From positions 62,001 to 126,000 of the forward strand of contig NZ_RQHS01000016.1 in NCBI RefSeq assembly GCF_004770895.1: a stretch of DNA of 64,000 bases. Reading direction: 5' to 3'. Source of the DNA: Leptospira dzoumogneensis (GTDB taxonomy: Bacteria > Spirochaetota > Leptospiria > Leptospirales > Leptospiraceae). Below the pieces are notes generated by a model that saw only the letters and a list, made by a program, of their open reading frames with translations, made no database searches and was not told where the DNA came from. Shown one piece after another: positions 1 to 9,770 of this stretch (its first letter is position 1; every line of letters begins with the position of its first letter). A program made the position numbers and the translations under genes.

Positions 1-285
1 GGAGCGGTTCGATTTAGAGCGATAGAATTCGGACTCACAATGGTGCGTCCTGCAGTTACAGGAATTTCGCTCGCGGTGGATCCTTATGGTAGAAATCTAA
101 ATCATCCGACAAAATATGGAGAAAAGAACACCAGATCCTTTTTACTTCCTGCTACAAAATTGAAAGAAGGAGGAAATACATTCTATTCAGAATGGGGAAA
201 TTTTCCTTTTTATTTATATACGATCCTGGTATTCACGTTATTCTTCCTTGTAGGAAAAAAGGTATCTTTCAAAACTAAGGGTTAA
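1..285 (+). CDS. lnt: Apolipoprotein N-acyltransferase, C-terminal part
   Basis: Partial gene, open at the left edge; frame 1 reads through from base 1 and stops with TAA at 283-285. The visible 94 residues begin GAVRFRAIEFGLTMVRPAV and continue into TGISLAVDPYGR, the end of the nitrilase-like (carbon-nitrogen hydrolase) domain of Lnt, where the family has an R-A-x-E-x-G-R motif and a 'G-x-S-x-x-x-D-x-x-G' stretch. A final hydrophobic segment (FPFYLYTILVFTLFFLVG) is the C-terminal membrane helix typical of Lnt. The enzyme adds the third acyl chain to lipoproteins in the inner membrane, which fits a lipoprotein-rich spirochaete. Another membrane-bound nitrilase-like protein is possible, since the catalytic residues lie outside the window. 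Confidence 0.75.
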   Translation, partial: GAVRFRAIEFGLTMVRPAVTGISLAVDPYGRNLNHPTKYGEKNTRSFLLPATKLKEGGNTFYSEWGNFPFYLYTILVFTLFFLVGKKVSFKTKG

Positions 286-300
286 CTCCAAGGGGGATCT

Positions 301-1071
301 TTGTTAGAACATACATTCTGTCATCTCCCCGGCATCGACGTGATCGAGGAGGGAAAACTCTGGGACCAAGGAATTCTTCATTGGAACGAACTCAGAGAAG
401 TATTAAAAGAAAAAGTAAAGTCTCCCTCAGACATGCATTCCAGATTACTATTGGACTCTCTGGATTTTTCCAGAAAGGAAATGGATAGAAAGAACTGGGA
501 CTATTTTTTCTTCGCTCTACCCAGCCAGCAAAAATGGAGACTGTTCCCGATCATCAGAGAAAATCTTCTCTACTTAGATATTGAAACTTCCGGTTTAGGG
601 AGCGGCGACTTTGTGACTGTTGTCGGGACCTATGACGGTAAAAATTTCAAAACATATCTGAGAGGAAGGAATATGGATGATTTTCCGGAAGAACTTTCCT
701 CTTCTCACGTTTTTGTGACTTATAATGGAGCAGCATTCGATGTTCCATTTTTAGAAAAAGAATTCGGTAAAAAATTCAAGAACCGTCATTTGGATCTAAT
801 GTATATTCTTAGAAGCCTTGGGATCAAAGGCGGCTTGAAAGGATGCGAGAAGGCATTAGGTATCAAAAGAGATCTTCCCTACGAAGTGAATGGCGCGGAT
901 GCAGTTAGATTATGGTGGCAGTATGTTCAATACGATGACCAAGACGCATTGGACCTTCTTTTAAAATATAATAAAGAAGACGTGGTCAACCTGGAACTTT
1001 TGTTTATCAAAGCCTATAACTTAAAGATCAAAGAAACACGATTTTTTGGGGAAGTGATCCCCGAGGTTTGA
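301..1071 (+). CDS. YprB-type ribonuclease H-like domain protein
   Basis: 256-residue protein with a TTG start preceded by an AGGGGG ribosome binding site at 290-295. The N-terminal third has no clear motif. From about residue 88 it is a DEDD-type 3'-5' exonuclease fold: YLDIETSGLG carries Asp93 and Glu95 (ExoI motif), VTYNGAAFDVPFL is ExoII, and a C-terminal LLKYNKEDVVNLELL carries the ExoIII Asp. This matches the YprB/RNase H-like exonuclease family (predicted nucleic-acid exonuclease, cytoplasmic). It lies 15 bp after lnt and may be co-transcribed with it. Substrate unknown. Confidence 0.8.
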   Translation: MLEHTFCHLPGIDVIEEGKLWDQGILHWNELREVLKEKVKSPSDMHSRLLLDSLDFSRKEMDRKNWDYFFFALPSQQKWRLFPIIRENLLYLDIETSGLGSGDFVTVVGTYDGKNFKTYLRGRNMDDFPEELSSSHVFVTYNGAAFDVPFLEKEFGKKFKNRHLDLMYILRSLGIKGGLKGCEKALGIKRDLPYEVNGADAVRLWWQYVQYDDQDALDLLLKYNKEDVVNLELLFIKAYNLKIKETRFFGEVIPEV

Positions 1072-1215
1072 GACGCAGAGGAAGTTGAACCGCAAAGATT
1101 GGGCACGCAGAGGCGCTAAGACGCAGAGATATTATTAGCTTAGCTACTTTTCCGAAAAAATCTCTCCGCGGCTCTGCGTGAGAAAAAAACTCTGCGCCTC
1201 TTCTCCGCGGCTCTC
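1072..1215. repeat. CGCAGAG-type intergenic inverted repeat
   Basis: The gap between two convergent genes is filled by short repeated units: ACGCAGAGG at 1073-1081, CACGCAGAGGCGC around 1110, GACGCAGAGA around 1121, and the reverse-complement forms CGGCTCTGCGTGAG near 1170 and CTCTGCGCCTCTTCTCCGCGG near 1190. The left and right copies can pair into a long imperfect hairpin. It has no coding potential. It may double as a bidirectional terminator for the two convergent genes. Confidence 0.7.
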
Positions 1216-2250
1216 TTAACTCTGGGACTCTGATTCAGCGATCCATCGATAAGTTTCATAAGGTGGTTCCGTTTCTATAATTTCCACCCAGCCCTTGTCT
1301 ATAAACTTGCGGACCATAGAATGTAGGATCGCCATCGCAGTATTATAATATCCTGAATTAGCAACCTTCTCCCCCATAGCTTCTAAAGTTAGAGCGGAAA
1401 GATCGTATTCTTTTTCCTTAAGTCTGCGGATCACACCTCTTTCTAAGATCTGTAGCGTTTTATGAAGAAGTTTAATTGCCTTTTGAGGAGACTCAGGCTC
1501 CGGTCCATGAGCAGGCAGTAATCTGCGAATGCTCATTTTGGAAATCCTTTCTAAGGAACGGTAATAATCCTCTAGGTTTCCGTCTATCTCCGCATAAATA
1601 GAAGAGATGTTTTGGAGAACCAGGTCTCCCGTGAAAAATATATTCTCTTCCAGGATATAAGGAGTGAGATGCCAAAGATTATGGCCTGGAGTATGCAAAA
1701 AGCCGATATCTCTTCCGCCGGCATGGATCACATCTCCCTCTTCTAATTCTATATCGAATTTTAAGATAGGATCGATACGAGTTCCTCTACTTAATGTATT
1801 TCTTAAGTTTAGATTTCCTTCTTCTATTCTTATCAATTCTCTTTTGCGATCTTCCGGAACTCTATGTCCTTTGTACACCAGACGTTTAGAAGCTCTATTG
1901 AACATTTCCACATGTTCCAGATAATTTCCGATGCCTGAGGCCATTCCTTTCATTGCGTATAGTTTTGCGTCCGTATAATAACGGATCGTAAGAACGGCAC
2001 TCAGATGGTCCAAATGATTATGAGTATAAAAGATATGTTTGATCTTACTTAAGCTAAGTCCGATCTTTCGAAGCGCTCTTTGGAGCATTCCTAAATTGGC
2101 AAGATAACCCGAATCTATAAGTGCAGGTTCTCCAGCCGGAAGAATATAAATATTATTGGGTGCATAAAACGGCTGAGGGATCTCCGTTTTAAAAATTCCG
2201 TCCCCGATCTCTTTTACATCTGGAATTGAGTCATAATGATATATTTTCAA
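1216..2250 (-). CDS. MBL-fold metallo-hydrolase
   Basis: 344 residues, TTG start at 2250. Metallo-beta-lactamase fold: FYTHNHLDHLS supplies His77, His79, Asp81 and His82; LHTPGHNLWH supplies the next His; FTGDLVLQ supplies the bridging Asp; LLPAHGPEP supplies the last His. The C-terminal ~80 residues (ILERGVIRRLKEKEYDLSAL onward) look like the winged-helix extension found in LACTB2-like hydrolases. A two-metal hydrolase of thioester or phosphodiester type is expected; the substrate cannot be told. It converges on the YprB gene across the CGCAGAG repeat. Confidence 0.85.
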   Translation of the reverse strand: MKIYHYDSIPDVKEIGDGIFKTEIPQPFYAPNNIYILPAGEPALIDSGYLANLGMLQRALRKIGLSLSKIKHIFYTHNHLDHLSAVLTIRYYTDAKLYAMKGMASGIGNYLEHVEMFNRASKRLVYKGHRVPEDRKRELIRIEEGNLNLRNTLSRGTRIDPILKFDIELEEGDVIHAGGRDIGFLHTPGHNLWHLTPYILEENIFFTGDLVLQNISSIYAEIDGNLEDYYRSLERISKMSIRRLLPAHGPEPESPQKAIKLLHKTLQILERGVIRRLKEKEYDLSALTLEAMGEKVANSGYYNTAMAILHSMVRKFIDKGWVEIIETEPPYETYRWIAESESQS

Positions 2251-2293
2251 ACTCGATTCTCCATTGGCTAAATCAAACTGCCTAGTTCGTCTT

Positions 2294-3475
2294 CTAGGAA
2301 AATAAGCGACTCCTTTCTCTGCAAGCTTCTAAATTTCCTTTTCGAATATACTCGGAAAGAATCCGGATCGAGTCTAAATTTTCTTTCGCTTCTTCTCCCA
2401 AAATTCGTTTAATATGTTTTGTTTCGAACGCTGATAGTTTTCCGTCGAAGGAACATGAGATACATAATAATCTCAAGCAGGCCTTCTTTTCTTCCCTAGA
2501 TAATTGGGAGACCAAACTTCCGAATGTGTCCAGATCATCCAAGGATCCGTTTTGAGAATTCAAACCGAATCCTTTATGCATTTTGATCAGCATGTATTCC
2601 AAATTGGGATGGAATATTTGTGTGAATACTACCGAGTTTCCGACCGCGGCTAAAAATGCGATCTTCCCCTCTTTACTAAGTTTATCCTTATTTTGTAATA
2701 TTTCGTCCGTGACTTCTTTTGCTATGATCCTGGAAAGTAATCTGATCCTAAGTTCTTTTAAGATCAGATACATGACCACTCCATCCCAGATTGCAGTAAT
2801 AGGAGCTGCGATATAATCCGCATATACTCGTAGTGAGTTTCTCGCTAAAATTTTTCGGAGCACGATCTTTGCGATCAGGTTGGAAAGTAAAACTTTGGTT
2901 TTATAAAAAAATGTTCTTATCAGCAAACTTCTTTTGTCTGTGAGTCGCAGTGGATCTATTCCTAAAAGTTTTAGATCCGGGTCCGGTATTTCCAGCGCCA
3001 TTCTCGAGAGTAGATTTGCGTTTCCAGTTACAAGGTCCGGATCTTCTTCCAATTGAATTCCTGAAAGTTTTGTGAGTTTATAGGAGGCCCATAGTCCTAA
3101 TTTATAGAGAAGATAAAATTCTAAGATTGTCCCGACCGTAAGTGCCGATCCTGCATAACTCCATTTTTCTATAAACTCCGGAGAGAATGTTTCAGGTGAT
3201 TCCGGAAAAAGTTTCTCCACTAAGATGATAAAGTAAGTGGTCCAAAATCCGATCTGTAATCCTAAGAAGGAAGCCCAACGAATGATCCTAGTACTTTTGG
3301 GGAAGAAATCAGAGCTTGGTCCTAGAGTCTTTTCTTCTTCCTTCTCCGCATTGACATAATTCCGAAGAATTTTGATGCCCCATTTTTCCAAAACACCCGG
3401 TTTATAATCTGAATAAGATTCGGCCTTTTCATTCATCAGGAGGACGATCGGAAACCAAAATCGGAGGTAAGTCAA
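2294..3475 (-). CDS. Membrane protein with TerB-like C-terminal region
   Basis: 393 residues from a TTG at 3475; an in-frame ATG at 3436 (MNEKAESYSDYK) is an equally possible start and neither has a clear ribosome binding site. Hydrophobic segments occur at about residues 70-90, 105-130 and 215-240. The C-terminal ~70 residues (CLRLLCISCSFDGKLSAFE, then ILGEE) resemble a TerB/tellurite-resistance-like helical domain with an acidic loop. A spirochaete-restricted family of this architecture probably exists; no function is known to me. It is transcribed toward the MBL gene with a 43-bp gap and may share its transcript. Confidence 0.55.
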   Translation of the reverse strand: MTYLRFWFPIVLLMNEKAESYSDYKPGVLEKWGIKILRNYVNAEKEEEKTLGPSSDFFPKSTRIIRWASFLGLQIGFWTTYFIILVEKLFPESPETFSPEFIEKWSYAGSALTVGTILEFYLLYKLGLWASYKLTKLSGIQLEEDPDLVTGNANLLSRMALEIPDPDLKLLGIDPLRLTDKRSLLIRTFFYKTKVLLSNLIAKIVLRKILARNSLRVYADYIAAPITAIWDGVVMYLILKELRIRLLSRIIAKEVTDEILQNKDKLSKEGKIAFLAAVGNSVVFTQIFHPNLEYMLIKMHKGFGLNSQNGSLDDLDTFGSLVSQLSREEKKACLRLLCISCSFDGKLSAFETKHIKRILGEEAKENLDSIRILSEYIRKGNLEACRERSRLFS

Positions 3476-3588
3476 CTCAATGCTGGAACCTTCCAGGGAG
3501 TTTTCAGGGTCTAAGGCCCAACAGGTCGAGTTTTCGTTCCCAAGATTTCATTCTTGACCATGATTTTCCGAAGATAGATATTAGAATT

Positions 3589-4335
3589 ATGGCGTTCTCC
3601 AAACCGTTTATATCCAAATTATTCCCTGCATTTTTAGGCCTAGTCGCCACGGCCGCGGTGCTTGTGTCTTGTAATACCGGTGATACGAATAAAGTAGACC
3701 TTACTGTTACTGGAACCGACGGTTCCACCTTCCCTATTCAGGGAGAGATCGATAAGGACAAAACTTCCAACTGCGGAAGTGCAACTCCTTATTCCAGTTC
3801 CGGCACCGGGACAACTACCGGAACTACTACAAGCACAGGTTCCACTACGAATTTATTCACGATCAATTCCAGGATGTATTTTACCACGGGAGCATTCGTA
3901 ACCTTGAAATTCGTTTACGATGCGACTCAAAACCAAGGAACAGTGGATGCCCAGCAAGGGTTTTCCTTTTCGGGCTTACCTTTATTGGGAATTTCTCCAG
4001 TTGTAGCAAACTACGGAAAAATTTTCTGGGGAGGAAGTGGGGTACCTGTGGATACTGGGACTTCTAGCACACAGGCACTCTCTTATTTGACGGTTACCGT
4101 GGATTTAGTGGGAAACAAAGTAACAGCCGGATCTGCAGGTCTTGCTTTGACCCAATGTTATACTACGGACTTTATCAACTGTACATCCGCTACTTCTTCC
4201 AGTATGTGTTATACCCAAGACGGTTTAAAATGTTATAATACGAATACTGCGAGTGGCCCTACGGTTTCTATCAAAGGTGATATCAACTGTACAAGTAACG
4301 CGATTCCTTCCGGTTCTTCTACTACCAGCCAATGA
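3589..4335 (+). CDS. Hypothetical lipoprotein
   Basis: 248 residues. The N-terminus has a charged start, a hydrophobic core (LFPAFLGLVATAAVLV) and a lipobox ending VSC at Cys28, giving a secreted lipoprotein. The mature part starts with a low-complexity Ser/Thr/Gly linker (about residues 65-85) and then a beta-rich, cysteine-containing domain (CYTTDFINCTSATSSSMC). I recognise no family. A strong terminator follows directly, so it is probably monocistronic. Upstream it diverges from the membrane protein at 3475. Confidence 0.6.
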   Translation: MAFSKPFISKLFPAFLGLVATAAVLVSCNTGDTNKVDLTVTGTDGSTFPIQGEIDKDKTSNCGSATPYSSSGTGTTTGTTTSTGSTTNLFTINSRMYFTTGAFVTLKFVYDATQNQGTVDAQQGFSFSGLPLLGISPVVANYGKIFWGGSGVPVDTGTSSTQALSYLTVTVDLVGNKVTAGSAGLALTQCYTTDFINCTSATSSSMCYTQDGLKCYNTNTASGPTVSIKGDINCTSNAIPSGSSTTSQ

Positions 4336-4360
4336 TCAAAGTTTAGCGTAAAGAGCCGAA

Positions 4361-4389
4361 AAAGCCGCGGGTCCCCTCGCGGCTTTTTT
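4361..4389 (+). terminator. Rho-independent terminator
   Basis: Perfect 9-bp stem AAAGCCGCG / CGCGGCTTT (4361-4369 and 4378-4386) with an 8-nt loop and a run of T. It lies 25 bp after the lipoprotein stop. Confidence 0.9.
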
Positions 4390-4535
4390 ATACGTATCCC
4401 TTCTTTTAGTTACCCCAAATGGGATACACCGACCAACTTATATTATTATAAGGCACCACCCGACATCTAAAATATTTGACCGTCACGCGCTTTAGAAAAT
4501 CATACTACTCTAAATTAACCCCTATAAGGACAAAA

Positions 4536-5075
4536 ATGAATCGTAAAACTATTTTCCTAATCGCCTCTGCGTTAGTAATGTTTAATTGCGCTTTCCCTGC
4601 CAACAGAGACGGAATGAGAGTCACCGACTTTAAAGCTCCAAAAAAAGTCGGAGATAAGATCTATATCAACGAATCCGTAGGTGGAAGTATCACTTTACCA
4701 TTTTGGATCTCTAAAATATCCGATGAGGAATTCACTGCAGCGGTAAAAGAATCCGTAGCGGCAGCAGGTCTTTTTGAGACCCTCGAAGAACAATTCGGGA
4801 ATAATTGGCATCTTAAGATCGAGATCGTAGACGTGGATCGACCTTATTTCGGAACTACTTTTACGGTAAAAACGAAAATCAAATACACTCTATCTAAAGG
4901 GACTCAGGTAATTTCCGAACTTTTAGTCGATGAGTCCGGTGAAGCCACAATGGGCGATGCAATATTCGGCGTAAAAAGACTTAGACTAGCAAATGAAAAT
5001 TCCGCAAGAGCGAATATCAAAAAGTTCTTGGAAGAAGTTTCTAAAATGCAAGTGAAAGCTCCAGGCAAAAAATAA
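4536..5075 (+). CDS. Hypothetical lipoprotein
   Basis: 179 residues from the ATG at 4536, chosen over an upstream in-frame start at 4476 because AAGGA sits at 4526-4530 and because the protein then begins with a clean signal peptide (MNRKTIFLIASALVMFNC, lipobox Cys18). The mature domain is a mixed alpha/beta unit of about 160 residues (FTAAVKESVAAAGLF ... WHLKIEIVDVDRPYFGTTFTV), probably periplasmic or surface exposed. The family is not recognised. An imperfect terminator follows at 5091. Confidence 0.65.
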   Translation: MNRKTIFLIASALVMFNCAFPANRDGMRVTDFKAPKKVGDKIYINESVGGSITLPFWISKISDEEFTAAVKESVAAAGLFETLEEQFGNNWHLKIEIVDVDRPYFGTTFTVKTKIKYTLSKGTQVISELLVDESGEATMGDAIFGVKRLRLANENSARANIKKFLEEVSKMQVKAPGKK

Positions 5076-5090
5076 CAGTTTATTTGCCGC

Positions 5091-5122
5091 AGAAGGCGAG
5101 AGAAACTCTTTCGCCTTCTTTC
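5091..5122. terminator. Hairpin between convergent genes
   Basis: 9-bp stem AGAAGGCGA / TCGCCTTCT (5091-5099, 5111-5119) with an 11-nt loop, between the lipoprotein stop (5075) and the convergent polyprenyl synthase stop (5139). The T-run is short, so termination is likely but not certain. Confidence 0.6.
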
Positions 5123-5138
5123 CCGCAATTTTTAGGGA

Positions 5139-6098
<960 letters not shown>

Positions 6099-6188
6099 GC
6101 GGGTTTCCTGTTACGACAGTATTTAGAAACGAATTTTTGGCTCAAGCAGTAAAGGACGCGAGGAGAGAAGTTCCGGACCAATTTCTGG

Positions 6189-7088
6189 TCAAGGTTTCCA
6201 TTTATTGTCCAAGGCAAGAAGATGACGGGAAAGGATCTTTTCCATATCTCTATCCTCTTTTTTACGATAGATATGGATCAGATTGCGGAACATTCTTTTG
6301 AGAATTGTCAGACTGCTTGCATGTGTGAAATATCTTTCATGGGCCTGGAATCCGTTCGCTTTTAGAAAACGAATGCAAGTAGAACGATCCAACATCACTC
6401 CACCATGATAGGAATCTATATAAGTCTGAAATTCGGAAGATTCGAAATGAAGAAGGAAATGTAGAGGCATATTCACCCCGTATAATGGGAGCTGCAGCCT
6501 ATGAGCTATTAACAAATAGATAACGGAAAGTGAAATTGGGATCCCTTTTTTAGAAGAGAACACCTTGTGAAGATAAGAATTATTCGGATCTTCATACTGG
6601 TCGTGGTTTCCGCCGAAACCTTCTTCCTGGGAGAGGACCCTGGTTAAAAAATGTACTTTAACTTCGTCGGAAGCGAGATCTTCGTTCAGATCCACTAACT
6701 CTTCGACACGGATAGCGATCTTATCCAGATAAGTCCTAAACTCCAAATAAGAAAGATCGGGATCGATCACGGAAGAAAGAAGGAACACACCCTCCTCTAG
6801 ATCATCGTAATGATTCGGATGACCCTTTTCCGCTAAGATAGAATAACGATAACTGATCCTTTCGGAATGAACTGCAGCGCTTACGGAACGTGCAAAAACT
6901 CTAAGAGTCGGATCCTTTAGTTCATCTGCAATTTCCTGGACCCTGACTTGCCAAGGGATCATGCCGGCGATCTCTTTTATGATCCTAGATTTATCTTGAA
7001 GAGAAGAAAACTCTAACTGATAAAACTTATCCTCGATCTTGTCCGGAGGAAAGGGAACTGTACCGAAAAAAGAATCGGAGGATTGCAT
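6189..7088 (-). CDS. SirB1-family transglutaminase-like protein
   Basis: 299 residues from ATG 7088; a TTG at 7109 would add seven. The core [19 protein letters not shown] with [14 protein letters not shown] is the hallmark of the SirB1/transglutaminase-like fold. Note that the N-terminal helical half ([20 protein letters not shown]) is also family-typical. The C-terminal TPR-like stretch usually present is short here. Cytoplasmic; biochemical role unknown. Probably co-transcribed with the polyprenyl synthase downstream. Confidence 0.75.
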   Translation of the reverse strand: MQSSDSFFGTVPFPPDKIEDKFYQLEFSSLQDKSRIIKEIAGMIPWQVRVQEIADELKDPTLRVFARSVSAAVHSERISYRYSILAEKGHPNHYDDLEEGVFLLSSVIDPDLSYLEFRTYLDKIAIRVEELVDLNEDLASDEVKVHFLTRVLSQEEGFGGNHDQYEDPNNSYLHKVFSSKKGIPISLSVIYLLIAHRLQLPLYGVNMPLHFLLHFESSEFQTYIDSYHGGVMLDRSTCIRFLKANGFQAHERYFTHASSLTILKRMFRNLIHIYRKKEDRDMEKILSRHLLALDNKWKP

Positions 7089-7255
7089 ATCTATAAAATC
7101 CGATTTCAAAAACGAAAGTCAATTCGGATCTGAAATGATTGTGTAAAAAAGGATGAGCAGTATAAATTAACTATGTCTTCCATCTTTTTCGAACACACTT
7201 ATTCAAGTGATCGGAAAAATTAAATGAGACTTTTGTTATGTTAATAGAAATATTC

Positions 7256-7283
7256 GGGTTAGAAAAATTTCTTTCTCTAACCC
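7256..7283 (-). terminator. Hairpin after transketolase N-subunit
   Basis: 8-bp stem GGGTTAGA / TCTAACCC (7276-7283 and 7256-7263 in plus coordinates) just after the transketolase stop at 7291, followed on the minus strand by an AT-rich tail without a clean T-run. Confidence 0.5.
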
Positions 7284-7290
7284 AAGAGGA

Positions 7291-8115
7291 TTAAGCGGTT
7301 ACTTGCTCTAATTCTTCTAACGCTTTCTTTTCTTGTTCCGCATTCGGAGGAGTTCCATGCCATCCTGGATTATTTTCCATGAAAGAGACACCTTTTCCGA
7401 GTACTGTTTCGAAAAGAATAATGGTTGGAGAACCTTTATGAGTTTTTGCCTTTTCGAAAGCGGAGATAATAGATCCGATATTATGACCGTCCGCTTCTAA
7501 TACATTCCATCCGAATGCGGCAAACTTTTTATTAAGAGGTTCCAGATTCATCACGTCTTTGGTGAATCCGTCGATCTGGATCCCGTTTTTATCCATAAAC
7601 GCGATGAGGTTATCTGTTTTGTAATGAGCGGCGGATTGAGCCGCTTCCCAGGTCATACCTTCTCCACATTCTCCGTCGGAAATACATGCATATACTTTGT
7701 AGTCTTTTTTAGAAAGTCTTGCACCTAAAGCGATCCCGACTGCAACGGAAAGTCCTTGGCCCAAAGATCCGGAAGAACTTTCGATCCCTTTTAAATAACG
7801 GGTAGAAGGATGTCCCTGTAATTTAGAGTTTATGTTCCTAAAAGTAAGAAGTTCAGACTCAGGAAAAAATCCAGCCTGAGCCATGGCAGCATAACGTACT
7901 GCGCATACGTGACCGTTGGAAAGGATGAGCCTGTCTCTATCTTCCCAATCCGGATCACTAGGTTTATGATTTAGGACCTTTTTGTATAATACTGCGTAGA
8001 TATCCGCAAGTCCGAGAGGACCTCCCGGGTGACCGGATTTTGCCGCAGTGACCATTTTGATCACGTTTTTGCGGATATTATTGGCGAATATTTTGATTTC
8101 TTTGGTGTCTTCCAC
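7291..8115 (-). CDS. Transketolase, N-terminal subunit
   Basis: 274 residues, the length of split transketolase N-subunits. Thiamine-diphosphate features: [17 protein letters not shown] near residue 27, [24 protein letters not shown], and the [21 protein letters not shown] element (here [14 protein letters not shown]) with a conserved downstream N ([10 protein letters not shown]). It carries the diphosphate/Mg-binding half only; the pyrimidine-binding C-terminal subunit is needed for activity and is not adjacent on either side. Cytoplasmic, pentose phosphate pathway. Confidence 0.85.
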   Translation of the reverse strand: MEDTKEIKIFANNIRKNVIKMVTAAKSGHPGGPLGLADIYAVLYKKVLNHKPSDPDWEDRDRLILSNGHVCAVRYAAMAQAGFFPESELLTFRNINSKLQGHPSTRYLKGIESSSGSLGQGLSVAVGIALGARLSKKDYKVYACISDGECGEGMTWEAAQSAAHYKTDNLIAFMDKNGIQIDGFTKDVMNLEPLNKKFAAFGWNVLEADGHNIGSIISAFEKAKTHKGSPTIILFETVLGKGVSFMENNPGWHGTPPNAEQEKKALEELEQVTA

Positions 8116-8132
8116 GTAAACAAGCTCCGGTA

Positions 8133-8531
8133 TTAATTCGAGCGGAACAAAAACAGTCCCGATAGATAAACGAGTGTGTATAATGGTAGAAAAATAAAAT
8201 GAAGCTTCCTATGGAATTCTTTTTTTCTAGTCAGTCCGGACCAACCCATGAGTAACATCAGAATAAGTGTAATAGCCGCAATCGCTCTATGAATGTCTAT
8301 ATACAGTTTATCAACAGTTGCGATCAGGCCTGACTGCTCTATCCCTGGTCCTAAATACTTTAAACCGAGCAAATAAACCGCAGTGCTCAAATTGAAAAGG
8401 ATCCCTCCCAAATTAAAGATCCTATGCAATCGGTTATTCCGAAAACGAAACCAATAACCCGTATAAAAAAATAGGATAGAGAGAGTCATTCCGGTATTGA
8501 TCAGAAAAAGAGACATCTGTCCAAAAGACAA
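8133..8531 (-). CDS. Small four-helix membrane protein, DUF420/b561-like
   Basis: 132 residues with four predicted membrane helices (about 5-25, 38-58, 80-100 and 110-130). Histidines at helix ends ([25 protein letters not shown]) resemble haem-binding four-helix bundles such as the DUF420 or cytochrome b561-like families. It lies 17 bp upstream of the transketolase subunit on the same strand. Family assignment is tentative. Confidence 0.5.
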   Translation of the reverse strand: MSFGQMSLFLINTGMTLSILFFYTGYWFRFRNNRLHRIFNLGGILFNLSTAVYLLGLKYLGPGIEQSGLIATVDKLYIDIHRAIAAITLILMLLMGWSGLTRKKEFHRKLHFIFLPLYTLVYLSGLFLFRSN

Positions 8532-8604
8532 TATTCGAAAGCTGGAGAAAATCCTTTTTAATCGATTGACCCGACAAAATGATTTCGAAAACTGTCTCTT
8601 GAAC

Positions 8605-8677
<73 letters not shown>

Positions 8678-8738
8678 CGTTCATTTTCCGAATAAGATTG
8701 ACCGGCCACCCTGAGCAAAAATAATGGCTCTCAACAAC

Positions 8739-8820
8739 GGGTAGGTACTCAAGCGGTCAACGAGGGCAGACTGTAAATCTGCTGGCCCAGCCTTCGAAGG
8801 TTCGAATCCTTCCCTGCCCA
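8739..8820 (+). tRNA. tRNA-Tyr (GTA anticodon)
   Basis: Acceptor GGGTAGG / CCTGCCC (8739-8745, 8813-8819; one G-T pair), anticodon stem GCAGA/TCTGC with anticodon GTA, long variable arm as expected for bacterial tRNA-Tyr, and T-arm AAGG TTCGAAT CCTT. CCA is not encoded. It follows tRNA-Thr by 61 bp, so the two are probably transcribed together. Confidence 0.95.
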
Positions 8821-8867
8821 AAAATTTCTTCCTTTCCCATTAAAACTAAATCCTAATACACAAAAAA

Positions 8868-8980
8868 GTTCGGAAGGATTCGAATAGAGCGATGCGAGAC
8901 AGGAAGTCGAGCAAGCATTGCGACGAGCCTACGCGAGCGAGGCAGGAGTGCCGAGCGAAGGGGAGGCGAATCCGTTTTTC
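8868..8980. repeat. GC-rich structured element after the tRNA pair
   Basis: About 110 bp, much richer in GC than its surroundings, bounded by GGATTCGA (8877-8884) and GGCGAATCC (8965-8973), which can pair. Inside are further short complementary stretches (GCGATGCGAG with AGCATTGCG; GCCT with AGGC). No coding potential. It looks like a chromosomal repeat or structured RNA; I found no second full copy in the window. Confidence 0.4.
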
Positions 8981-8991
8981 ATTATCTAGTA

Positions 8992-9214
8992 TCAGTCAGG
9001 ATAAAGGGATCTAATAAATTCTTTCACTTCTAATGGAATTAACCTAGACTTTTTCGCTCCATTGATAAGGCGTATCATAAGTTCTTCCGAAGCTGGAACA
9101 TTTCTCGCCAATATTCTTTTCTCTAAATTTATCTATTCCTAAAACGAAATAAAGATGCCGCTTAAAGTTACCCGTTGACGCATCGAAGTATGAGTCACCC
9201 GGTTTAAGGCTCAT
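8992..9214 (-). pseudogene. Frameshifted partner of the Panacea gene (putative toxin)
   Basis: A small gene begins at ATG 9214, overlapping the Panacea stop by 11 nt (the ATG lies in ATGAGCCTTAA). Frame 0 reads MSLKPGDSYFDASTGNFKRH, then LYFVLGIDKFREKNI, and meets a stop about 56 codons in. A coding-like continuation runs in the +1 frame: RILARNVPASEELMIRL, INGAKKSRLIPLEVKEF, IRSLYPD, stop at 8992-8994. The total of 223 nt is one more than a multiple of three, so one extra base, most simply in the AAAA run at 9117-9120, would explain it. Restored length is 73 residues. The start-overlap and ending are typical of partner genes of Panacea antitoxins, but toxin function is inference. It may also lack a central segment. 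Confidence 0.6.
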
Positions 9215-9770
9215 ATTTCGATAAAAATGAAGTAATTTCGTTATGCTCCTTTAAAGATTCCTTAATGGATTTTATTTCGTCTTGAGTTTTATTTAAGAAG
9301 ACAAGTAGATCTTCGATATCAATGGGAATACTTGAACTTCCCGGGTCACGCCATTCAGGCACTAAAGATGAATTATGGCAATAGTCGATTAACTGCGCTA
9401 CCGTATAATGAATATATTTATGAAATACCTCATCTAATATCTCGATTTCGGCTTCAGAAAGTTTCTTAATTGCCTTTTCTTTCTTTAACTGAATCCATCG
9501 ATCTTCCCGTATAAGATAATCGTTAAATAGAGATGGTAGTTCGACATTCTTTTTAATATTATTATAAGTTTTACTTACTATCGGTCCATAAGGTAAAGAT
9601 GCAAAACTATCCCCCGTGATCGGAAAATTATATTCTTTGAGAGCTTCTCGGTCCGCAAAGTATAACATTTTTATCAAACGAATGATTTCCATTTTTGAAC
9701 CTTCTGCCTTTGACAAAAGGTAACTAATAGATTCGATGGTTTTTTCCGAATTATAGTGGAACTCGAGCAT
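9204..9770 (-). CDS. Panacea (SocA-like) domain protein, putative antitoxin
   Basis: 188 residues. The N-terminal ~130 residues match the Panacea/SocA-like domain: KTIESISYLLSKAEG, IIRLIKMLYFADREAL, and the diagnostic PITGDSFASLPYGPIVSK. The domain acts as an antitoxin or chaperone-like adaptor in many toxin-antitoxin pairs. The last 50 residues are acidic and helical. A broken small gene overlaps its 3' end, so the pair looks decayed on the toxin side. It sits beside tRNA genes and repeats, a common place for acquired DNA. Confidence 0.8.
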   Translation of the reverse strand: MLEFHYNSEKTIESISYLLSKAEGSKMEIIRLIKMLYFADREALKEYNFPITGDSFASLPYGPIVSKTYNNIKKNVELPSLFNDYLIREDRWIQLKKEKAIKKLSEAEIEILDEVFHKYIHYTVAQLIDYCHNSSLVPEWRDPGSSSIPIDIEDLLVFLNKTQDEIKSIKESLKEHNEITSFLSKYEP

